A DNA stretch of 12,648 bases from Zelonia costaricensis. Taxonomy: Eukaryota > Euglenozoa > Kinetoplastea > Trypanosomatida > Trypanosomatidae. A program made the translations under genes and the position numbers. Below the pieces are notes generated by a model that saw only the letters and a list, made by a program, of their open reading frames with translations, was not told the DNA's origin and did no database searches. Position 1 is the first letter of the stretch, and each line of letters begins with the position of its first letter. The stretch covers positions 1-12,648 of the forward strand of contig JASAOO010002896.1 of the NCBI GenBank assembly GCA_030849075.1, written 5' to 3'. Shown here one piece after another: positions 6,832-12,648 of this stretch.

Positions 6832-8333
6832 CAGCCCAGCATGACGGAGATGGAGGCCGCAGCGCGGCAAACGAGGGTGTTGGACGGCAGCTCCGCCTCC
6901 GCCTCGGTGCGCGTGGCCGTGACCTGCTGTGCACCAGGCAGCACGAGGGGCACCTCCGCGAAGATGCTCGTCCATCCCAGCGCTACTTCACCGGTGGCCA
7001 TCGCGCGTCCACCACCGATACCAGTGCCAGCAGCGCTGACGGCTGTTGCGCCCGACGCCATTGACGCGGTCTCGTCGTGGAGTGCAGGAGAGGTGGAGCG
7101 GGCCCGTGGGAGACTACTGCTGCTGCCTCCCGCTGCGGTCGCGTAGCGAGGACGGAGCTGGCGGACCGCCACGGCCGGGTCGCGGAGCTGCGCAAGCCAC
7201 GCCGCCTCGTCCGCTGGCAGGGCGCTCAGCTTTGCGTGCTGGCCGTCCGCCTCCGCCGTCGCACCAGAGGTGGCAGTGAGGCCGACGCCGTCTGGGGCAC
7301 CCACGACGCCGCTGCCCGCCGTTCCGCCAGCCATCGACGCGGCAGTCGATGGCGCGGAGCGGCTCCACGGCCACCACCGCCGCGCGGCCGCCGACACCGC
7401 CGACGCGCTGTGCGGCGGCTGCGCTGAGCTGAGGCTTCCTGGCAGCGGCACCACCCCGATGCACACTGTCAGATAGTCGAGCGCCGTGGCCGTGGGAACT
7501 GCCGGGGACGGGGCAGCGGTGGAGGACGCCGCAGCGTCACGCAGCGACGTCGCGTCCGACCCCCGACGCTGGCTGAGCCACGCAGCGGACATGCGAGGCG
7601 GCTGGGGGTGCGGCATCTCGTGTGACGCCACCCGCGTCGATACCCCGCCATCCACCAACCCGTCGAGCTCGTGATGCTGCTGCTGCAGGTGTGCGTGCTG
7701 CTCTTGCTGCGCCGCTGCTGCTACTGCTGCTGCTGCGCCGGCGCGCTCCGCCTCGGCTTGGAGCAGCGCGGACAGGAGCGATGGGGAGACCCCACCGCGT
7801 TCTGCGTCACGTGATGAGGTCGGCGACGCACCCGCCACGACACCCTCGCGCTGGGTGTACGTGGGAAGCGCGAAGATGGGCACCTGCGAGAGCGGTACCG
7901 CAACGGACGCACTGTCGCCGTTGCCGTGGATGGGGACGGCGACGTAGCGGTGGTCGCTGCGGGGGTTTCGCGGCGGCAGTGGGACTGCAGGCGGGGAGGG
8001 TGGCGGGGTCATGTCCAGCTGGGGCGGGGAGGAGGCGCGCGCGGACGTGGGCTGCCACGCCGACGCGTTGGAGAACCGCTGGAGCTGCTCCAGCTCATCC
8101 TCCTCGTCTTCGTGATCCTCCACTGCGTCCCGTAGCGTCCGTCTCCCCCCTGTCCCGGCAGTGCCGCGACTGCGCGTGCGCGTCGTGCGGGCGCTCGCGA
8201 CGCGTTCACGTGCCGACGCCGTGCGAACGCGTGAGCCGCCGTTGCAGTTCCCGCTGCCGGTGCTGGCGCTGCTGCTGTTGCTGCTACTACTTCGTGGTCG
8301 GCGACGCGCGACCGGCTTCGACGCGCGAGGCAT
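6831..8333 (-). CDS. Hypothetical protein, 500 aa, largely disordered
   Basis: I do not recognise this protein. The N-terminus is Arg/Ser-rich (ARRRPR at 9-14, then Ser/Thr/Arg repeats to about 65), which could bind nucleic acid or direct nuclear import. An acidic helix-like stretch follows (DHEDEEDELEQLQRF, 73-87), then a proline-rich segment (MTPPPSPPAVPLPP, 108-121). Residues 185-225 look helical and Ala/Gln-rich. Short hydrophobic islands (VAVPLSQVPIFALPTY 144-159, DYLTVCIGVVPLPG 286-299, EVALGWTSIFAEVPLVLPG 449-467) sit in Ser/Ala/Gly linkers and may be strands of a divergent fold. RRGS at 256-259 resembles a basophilic kinase site. The open frame continues upstream to a GTG at 8618 through a translated CA repeat; I chose the ATG at 8333 because everything upstream looks like leader sequence. 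Orientation matches all neighbours. Confidence 0.72.
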   Translation of the reverse strand: MPRASKPVARRRPRSSSSNSSSASTGSGNCNGGSRVRTASARERVASARTTRTRSRGTAGTGGRRTLRDAVEDHEDEEDELEQLQRFSNASAWQPTSARASSPPQLDMTPPPSPPAVPLPPRNPRSDHRYVAVPIHGNGDSASVAVPLSQVPIFALPTYTQREGVVAGASPTSSRDAERGGVSPSLLSALLQAEAERAGAAAAVAAAAQQEQHAHLQQQHHELDGLVDGGVSTRVASHEMPHPQPPRMSAAWLSQRRGSDATSLRDAAASSTAAPSPAVPTATALDYLTVCIGVVPLPGSLSSAQPPHSASAVSAAARRWWPWSRSAPSTAASMAGGTAGSGVVGAPDGVGLTATSGATAEADGQHAKLSALPADEAAWLAQLRDPAVAVRQLRPRYATAAGGSSSSLPRARSTSPALHDETASMASGATAVSAAGTGIGGGRAMATGEVALGWTSIFAEVPLVLPGAQQVTATRTEAEAELPSNTLVCRAAASISVMLG

Positions 8334-8475
8334 AGGCGCTGGCAGGGGCCGTAGGTGTAGGACCGATGGGTACCGCAGTGGGTGGGATGGCTGTAGCACC
8401 CCACAGCGAGGTGACGGTAAAAGCGGGAACGGCTGAGAATGCTGATGTTTTACGTGGTGTGTAGAGGCGGGGCAT
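8287..8475 (-). other. Upstream ORF, 62 codons, overlapping the start of the 500-aa gene
   Basis: If the leader begins at the AG at 8506-8505, the first ATG is at 8475. It opens a 62-codon frame (starting MPRLYTPRKTS) that ends at a TAG inside the 500-aa coding region, overlapping it by 47 bases in another frame. It would be expected to reduce initiation at 8333. Splicing at a later AG, for example 8340-8339, would remove it. Whether it is translated is unknown. Confidence 0.4.
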
Positions 8476-8504
8476 GCAGCGCGTGGCCAAGATCGGGGAG
8501 TGGA

Positions 8505-8570
8505 CTGTGTGTGTGTGTGTGGAACGCAACGGGAAGCGGCGAAGAAAGGGCGGAGAGGGGCACGAATGGA
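8505..8570 (-). promoter_or_regulatory. Candidate trans-splice acceptor for the 500-aa gene
   Basis: The transcript strand shows about 45 pyrimidine-rich bases, then (CA)7 ending in CAG with the AG at 8506-8505. The leader would be about 171 bases. This is one of the cleaner acceptor contexts in the window. Confidence 0.55.
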
Positions 8571-8739
8571 AGTGGTGTCGTCGCGCGGCGGGTTGCCACG
8601 TGTGGGCACCCCCATCACGACCTGCTGCTCGTACTGACGCCGCGACGGCAGAGCACGTGACGGCGGTAGCGGGTGGGCCGAAGGGGGGGGGGAGGGGAGG
8701 AGGAGGGGGCACCGCCGAGCACGTCACAGTCCGTGAGAC

Positions 8740-9060
8740 AGGTACATAAAGAAGAGAGGGCACGCTCCACTGTCCCGAGACACCCATCAAGCCGGGAGCT
8801 GAAGGATGCCACGACAGGCACGCGCACACGTCCTCATGGCGCGACAAGGCGCCGCTGTCGCCAAGCACCGCAGGGGACATCGACAAGAGAGTCGTCCGCC
8901 TTCGTCTTTCAGAGTAGTTCTATCGAGGTGCCACCAACCGCGGTCGGTGACCTGCTCTGTGCTCTGCCCGTGACGGTGCAGTGGATCAGAGCCGGCGCAA
9001 CGCACCCCAAGCAAGCGCACCTCATGTCCACTCACCCACCAGCACATCCACACACCATAC
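8740..9060. mobile_element. Possible degenerate retroposon (SIDER-like) segment
   Basis: Unlike the other spacers, this stretch has no dinucleotide tracts or homopolymers and has ordinary sequence complexity without a convincing ORF. Its minus-strand sequence resembles, from memory only, the dispersed degenerate retroposons common in Leishmania 3' UTRs. No target-site duplication or A-rich tail was identified, so this is a weak call. Confidence 0.2.
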
Positions 9061-9197
9061 AACCAAGCAAGGGCGCCTCCCCCTCATGTGAGGGGCGAGG
9101 TGAATAGGGAAGGATGCGCACGACAACGGCATCCTGTACTCCAGAGAGGAGCGCTCAAGTAGGGGAGAAGGCACGGCGACGACCAGAGAGATACACA

Positions 9198-9226
9198 GGG
9201 GGCGGGGGCGGGGGGGGGGGGGAGGG
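9198..9226 (+). repeat. G-run cluster with G-quadruplex potential
   Basis: Runs of 5, 5, 13 and 3 G separated by single bases meet the usual four-run G-quadruplex pattern on the plus strand. That is the template strand for the minus-strand unit, so the RNA carries the C-rich complement. It lies about 160 bases past the stop codon of the 290-aa gene. Confidence 0.85.
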
Positions 9227-9383
9227 CCTGCCATCTCACGCGTCTGCAGTCCGCCCTACGCCCATGTGTACCCTTCGTCCCCTCTAAGCCCCCCCCCTCG
9301 CCTCCCTTACCGGCGTCTCCCTACCTCACGCGTCGGGAAGGTCAGAGACGCACGATGCGCCACAAGACGCAGGCGCCGTCTGC

Positions 9384-10256
9384 TCACTTCGTGCCACGAC
9401 CTCCGCGCATGCCGCCACGGTCCCCACCCCGACCGCCACGCCCGCCAGGCAGCTGCCCGAATTGCTGCATGGTCTGCATGAAGGCGGCGAGCTGGCGCTG
9501 GATCATCATCATGTCGCGCATGTCCTCCGGCGCCGGTGGGCGGCCGCTCATCATCGTCTGCTGGGCCCGCTCGAGGGTCTGCCGCTGCGTCGGGTTCAGC
9601 GTGCGCATCGCCATCTCCATCATCTGCTTCATCTGCGGCGACGGGTTCATGACGGGCATCATGTGCGACGGGTCGCCGCCAGCCTTGGCTGCGGCGGCCT
9701 GCACGTCGGCCGGGGTGCGCGCGCCGTTCACGGTTTCGTTGTAGAGGTGCTTGAGCGCCGGCACGGTCGCCGGCAGCGCCGTCACCTGCGACTCCAGCAG
9801 CAGGCACAGCTGCGTGATGACGCGCTCAGTTTCGCTGTCCTTGTATACGCGCACGGCGTTGCGAAGCTGCTCCAGGATGTCGACCCCGTCCAGCTTCGCC
9901 ACCGTGCCGTTGCTGCCGGCCTCACCCGCGTCGCCACCGTCCAGGGTCATGTCCTCCACCTTCTTGGACAGCTCCTTCTCTTGCTCTGCGGCGGACGCCG
10001 TCGCACCGCTGCTTCCCGCCGTCGCGGCCGTGTCCGGCGTTGGGCTGCTCGTCGAGCTCGTCTTCGCGGAGTGGTAATGATTCGTAAAGAAGTCCGCCTG
10101 CACCTCCTCGTAGCGCGTCAGCACGGCATCGGCGTCGGCCGGAACCGGCTCGCGCGCCATCGCCTCTCGCACCCGCGCTTGGAACTCCGGCGTCTCGACG
10201 GCCGCAATCATGGCCTTGGCGTACGTGTGTATCTCATCGCGCGAGAGTTGCGGCAT
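9384..10256 (-). CDS. Hypothetical protein, 290 aa, methionine-rich with C-terminal RGG tail
   Basis: I do not recognise the family. Residues 1-60 look like a helical module (EIHTYAKAMIAAVETPEF, 8-25). Residues 64-92 are a Ser/Thr/Ala linker. A second helical region spans about 123-178 (ILEQLRNAVRVYKDSETERV, 127-146). Residues 199-263 contain 16 methionines and NP dipeptides (MNPSPQMKQMMEMAMRTLNP, 203-222), reminiscent of STI1/ubiquilin-type or other client-binding Met-rich helices. The C-terminus (271-289) has four RGG and one RG motif, typical of RNA-binding proteins and of arginine methyltransferase substrates. No signal peptide or membrane segment is seen. The ATG at 10256 opens directly into the conserved-looking helix, with a clean pyrimidine tract and AG upstream. 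An RNA-associated cytosolic or nuclear role is plausible but unproven. Confidence 0.85.
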   Translation of the reverse strand: MPQLSRDEIHTYAKAMIAAVETPEFQARVREAMAREPVPADADAVLTRYEEVQADFFTNHYHSAKTSSTSSPTPDTAATAGSSGATASAAEQEKELSKKVEDMTLDGGDAGEAGSNGTVAKLDGVDILEQLRNAVRVYKDSETERVITQLCLLLESQVTALPATVPALKHLYNETVNGARTPADVQAAAAKAGGDPSHMMPVMNPSPQMKQMMEMAMRTLNPTQRQTLERAQQTMMSGRPPAPEDMRDMMMIQRQLAAFMQTMQQFGQLPGGRGGRGGDRGGMRGGRGTK

Positions 10257-10390
10257 GACGAATATGCGGGCAGGTGGAAAGTGCGGCGATGGGGATGTCC
10301 GTGTGGGAGGTGGAGTTGGAGTAGCGGAGCGAGCTTCAAGTGTGCGAGGGCGGCCGCGAGCAATAGCGGTTGCGTAGCTTCAGGTGGTGA

Positions 10391-10447
10391 CTGCAAGCCC
10401 GCCACAACAAAGTAGAGGAGGGATCGCGCGCGCGAGAGAGAGAGAGA
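10391..10447 (-). promoter_or_regulatory. Candidate trans-splice acceptor for the 290-aa gene
   Basis: The transcript strand has (CT)7 (10447-10434), a CG alternation, a CCCTCCTCTACTTTG stretch and then TTGCAG with the AG at 10392-10391. The leader would be about 134 bases. This gene lacks the CA tract found before several neighbours. Confidence 0.55.
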
Positions 10448-11083
10448 TGAACGAGGCAGAAGATGGCTGCAGTGCGGCGCGTTCACTGTGAGGTGAGGAA
10501 GATGGATCTGCACCGCATGCGCGCGATGCACTCACCAGGGCCCGTCTCGTGGTGCGCCTGCAAGCGGGGGTGCGGAGGGGGGTAGGGTGGCGTAGGGTTG
10601 CGAGCGCGTCCACTAGGATTGTGGTTGACGGACGCTGAGTCGCGCACCGCACAACTATTGCTCCTCCAGGACATCGATCACATGTCACAGCGCGGCAGAC
10701 GCGCCGGGTCGCACACCTCAGTTGAGCTGCTACTGCAGCGGATGCTGCGGATTTTTCCTTTGCCTTCTTCGCGCATTGATTCGGTTGGCCAGACGGATGG
10801 TGGCGCACTTCATAAGACTTCTCTATCCACGTGCTTAAGGGGGTCCAGGAGCGGGGGACGAGGGAGGGGGGGGGGAGGGCGGGATGGCGCCTACGCGGCT
10901 CGTCGACGCGACACGGCAGTGCATCCACGACCGCGACTACCGACCTTCACATCAGCCACACACACGCACACACACTCATGTTGGCGCGTAGCGGCCACAA
11001 AAGAAGACACGGCAACGAGAGAAGAGGAGGCGTTGGCGGCGGCCACCGCCCGTGCCCTGCCTGCGCGCTTCTCGGGTGGGGGT

Positions 11084-11131
11084 GCTGGGGTGCAGCTGGG
11101 GTGCAGCTGGGGTGCGGGGGTGCAGCTGGGG
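11084..11131 (+). repeat. 11-bp tandem repeat, about four copies, G-rich
   Basis: The unit GCTGGGGTGCA occurs at 11084-11094 and 11095-11105, with one change at 11106-11116, then a shortened copy at 11117-11124 and a partial copy to 11131. With the flanking G runs at 11074-11082, it also meets a four-run G-quadruplex pattern on the template strand. It is probably in the 3' UTR or spacer after SUMO. Confidence 0.9.
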
Positions 11132-11200
11132 CGGTAGTTGCGGGGGCGGGGACGACGAGGATGACGTAAAAGCGTGATGACGCAGAGCGAGAAGAACCCG

Positions 11201-11235
11201 AAAAGAGGCGAAAAGAAAACAACAACAAAAAAAAA
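11201..11235 (-). promoter_or_regulatory. U-rich element downstream of SUMO
   Basis: On the transcript strand there is a nine-T run followed by GTTGTTGTTTTCTTTTC, the only strongly U-rich stretch in this GC-rich window. It lies about 380 bases past the SUMO stop. It could be a 3' UTR stability element or a pyrimidine tract that directs polyadenylation and splicing; which is not decidable here. Confidence 0.35.
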
Positions 11236-11615
11236 CGTTTGAAACGCAGAAGTGTGGAGTGGCGCTCCATGATGTGTTTGTGTGGGTGGTGATTTGTCGC
11301 CTGTGACGTCCCGCGTTGGCATCGACTTCCCCCCCCTCCCCGCCTCCGTTCCTCCCCACCATCTTTGGCGTGTCTGTGTGTGTGCTCGAGGTGTGTTGAC
11401 GCCGGGGTGACACCGCTTCGTGCCGCCATCAACAGAAGCACCGAAGAACTGAGGGGCAAGGCAGCTTGCACGGACGTGTCGGCGAGTAGCGGTGTAGAGG
11501 GGCGGGAAGGTGGATGGCAAGAGGGCAGCGCGTCTGCTGCTGCTGTATCTGAGCACATCGACACCACTGCCCCTCCCCTCCCTCTACTCACTCCCTGTGG
11601 ACCCTTATGCGCACG

Positions 11616-11963
11616 CTACAGCATCAGCGCGGCACCGCCGGTCTGCTCCACCATTGCGTCGATGACATCGTCGTCCTCCATGCCGAGGTCCTCCGGCGTC
11701 TTGCTCTCGTCGATCGGCGCGCCGTCAAAGAGAAAGCGCACGCTGCCACGCGAGATGCCCTGCTTCTTGCAGTACGCATCAATCAGCTTCTTGAGCTGCG
11801 TGCCACGCTTGATCTTGAAGAACATCTCCGCGCCATCGGCGTTGACGACCTTGAGGGAGATCTGCTGGGCCGAGGCGGCGGCCGCGGCTTCCGCCTTCAC
11901 CGGCGCCGGGGCCTCCCCGTTGTTGTCGTTGCCGGGGTTGCTGGTGTGGTCCTGGTTCTCCAT
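11616..11963 (-). CDS. SUMO: SUMO (small ubiquitin-like modifier)
   Basis: 115 aa. SUMO is conjugated to lysines of target proteins through E1, Ubc9-type E2 and E3 enzymes and acts mainly in the nucleus. Residues 1-34 are a flexible Asn/Ala-rich tail, and residues 35-110 form the beta-grasp fold. Matches to the family include FFKIKRGTQLKKLIDAYCKK (48-67), VRFLFDG (75-81), TPEDLGMEDDDVID (89-102) and QTGG (107-110). The tail AALML (111-115) must be removed by a SUMO protease to expose the Gly-Gly. VKAE at 22-25 fits the sumoylation consensus, so chains could form on K23. The frame is open far upstream (to 12368), but the ATG at 11963 gives the normal SUMO length and the upstream part is translated CA repeat. 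Identification is secure. Confidence 0.97.
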   Translation of the reverse strand: MENQDHTSNPGNDNNGEAPAPVKAEAAAAASAQQISLKVVNADGAEMFFKIKRGTQLKKLIDAYCKKQGISRGSVRFLFDGAPIDESKTPEDLGMEDDDVIDAMVEQTGGAALML

Positions 11964-12648
11964 GATGAGCGGGTCTGCCAGTGTGTGTGTCTGTGTGTGC
12001 GGGTAGAGTGGAGTGAGAAAGTCAAGTAGAGACCGAGGCGGTAAGACGGACTCGATGTCGGAGTGGGAGACGGCGGTGGAATAGGAGGTCACTTCGCGCG
12101 TGTGTGTATGTGTGTTTGTGTGGCTGTGTGTGTGGAGTATCCACCGGGCACAAAAACGGATCGGGAGATGGCGAGACAGGAAAGCGATGGTGGAGGTCTG
12201 GGCATCAGCGCTCCGACCAGGTCGACGGAGGTCGTGACGGTGCGGGGGTTCGGAGAGCGAGGGGCAAGGAAAGCGGGATAACGCGGATGGTGACCGCTGT
12301 AACCCCGCCCTCGCACCGGCACCGCATCGCCCCCCCCCCTCCGCATCCCGCTTCCTTCTTCTGCACACTCGCTACACCCATCATCGCAGCTTCTCGTTTC
12401 TCTTCCCTCACATGGCACCTTCTTCCGCAGCCGCGGTGTGGTACGTGCAAGTGTGTGAGTGAGTGTGTGTGTCGGTGTCTGCGACGATGCAGACGGGCCA
12501 GCACCTCATCAACTCCGCGGCCTTCTCACCGTTCTCGAGCGGAGACACCCGACAACATCGACGCCGATGCGGGTCGGGGAGGTGAAGTGAGAGAGGTGGT
12601 CAGAGGTGGCCCCCACTCTTGCGCAACTGCGCTGGCGCACGTGTCGCG
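11964..12648. other. Spacer upstream of SUMO
   Basis: About 685 bases with no supportable gene. It is rich in interrupted GT tracts (11981-11999, 12099-12135, 12450-12476) and has a 9-10 base C run near 12331. It should include the SUMO leader and the 3' UTR of a gene beginning beyond the right edge. Confidence 0.65.
11991..12040 (-). promoter_or_regulatory. Candidate trans-splice acceptor for SUMO
   Basis: The transcript strand has a pyrimidine-rich stretch (about 12040-12003), then CGCACACACAG with the AG at 11992-11991, giving a 27-base leader. A comparable tract ending in CACACACAG near 12124 would give a longer leader of about 160 bases, and a later AG at 11976-11975 is also possible. 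Confidence 0.45.

Larger units (their letters stand above)
8334..9383. other. Spacer between the 290-aa and 500-aa genes
   Basis: About 1 kb without a supportable protein gene other than the upstream ORF. It contains a G-rich stretch at 8680-8710, a strong G-run cluster at 9198-9226, a near-repeat of GAGCACGTSAC at about 8650 and 8717, and a moderately complex, repeat-poor stretch at about 8740-9060 that differs from the other spacers. Confidence 0.65.
10257..11615. other. Spacer between SUMO and the 290-aa gene
   Basis: About 1.36 kb with no supportable gene; the open frames of up to about 220 codons here are rich in translated repeats and lack recognisable motifs. It contains a CA-rich tract near 10957-10974, a G-rich run near 10865-10877, the 11-bp tandem repeat at 11084-11131, an A-rich (U-rich in RNA) element at 11201-11235 and a GT-rich patch near 11370-11382. 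Confidence 0.65.

Noticed and set aside
7622..8335. 237-codon plus-strand open frame opposite the 500-aa gene
   Set aside because: Arg/Ala/Cys-rich shadow frame containing translated GCT repeats; the strand is wrong for the unit.
9462..10415. 317-codon plus-strand open frame opposite the 290-aa gene
   Set aside because: Composition is dominated by Arg, Leu and His with no motif, and it runs antisense to the better minus-strand gene.
10380..10928. 182-codon minus-strand open frame upstream of the 290-aa gene
   Set aside because: No motif, Arg/Thr/Pro/Cys-rich, and it crosses the CT and CG repeats that look like splice-acceptor context.
11964..12368. N-terminal extension of SUMO to 250 aa
   Set aside because: The added residues include translated CA repeats and a typical leader; the ATG at 11963 gives a normal SUMO.
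12089..12504. Minus-strand open frames at the right edge
   Set aside because: About 100 codons each, rich in translated repeats; they could be leader or 3' UTR, with no recognisable domain.
1..12648. tRNA, rRNA, snoRNA or CRISPR arrays and strand-switch regions
   Set aside because: No cloverleaf box sequences, regular spacer-repeat array or change of coding strand were seen; all supported genes run on the minus strand.

Overview
The window looks like nuclear DNA from a trypanosomatid, most likely Leishmania or a close relative. All convincing genes lie on the minus strand, as expected for part of one polycistronic unit. They are intron-free and GC-rich. They are separated by long spacers full of CA/GT microsatellites, G or C homopolymers and polypyrimidine tracts of the kind used for spliced-leader trans-splicing. 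The species call is inference; no marker sequence was compared.

In transcription order (high to low coordinates) there are five genes. (1) 11616-11963 encodes SUMO, 115 aa, with a five-residue tail after the Gly-Gly. (2) 9384-10256 encodes an unrecognised 290-aa protein with a methionine-rich segment and a C-terminal RGG tail. (3) 6831-8333 encodes a 500-aa low-complexity protein of unknown function. (4) 5364-6323 encodes a 319-aa basic low-complexity protein of unknown function. (5) 1950-4655 encodes a 901-aa fusion of an N-terminal SPX domain with a ribose-phosphate pyrophosphokinase (PRPP synthetase) fold. For genes 3, 4 and 5 the longest open frame begins at GTG or TTG, so I placed the start at an internal ATG.

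The most interesting object is the SPX-PRPP synthetase fusion. Its fold signatures are clear, but the ATP-binding loop after the conserved Y-x-R is about six residues short. The PRPP-binding loop is also altered at most key positions, and about 200 low-complexity residues separate the two halves of the catalytic fold. It may be a non-catalytic, inositol-(pyro)phosphate-sensing partner of other PRPP synthetases, comparable in logic to mammalian PRPS-associated proteins. That is inference.

The spacers (1-1949, 4656-5363, 6324-6830, 8334-9383, 10257-11615, 11964-12648) hold no gene I can support. They contain probable trans-splice acceptors, (CA)n/(GT)n tracts whose polarity correlates loosely with position relative to genes, a 20-bp perfect palindrome, an 11-bp tandem repeat, G-rich runs and a possible degenerate retroposon stretch. 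The genes need not work together: neighbours in trypanosomatid units are usually functionally unrelated and are regulated after transcription.
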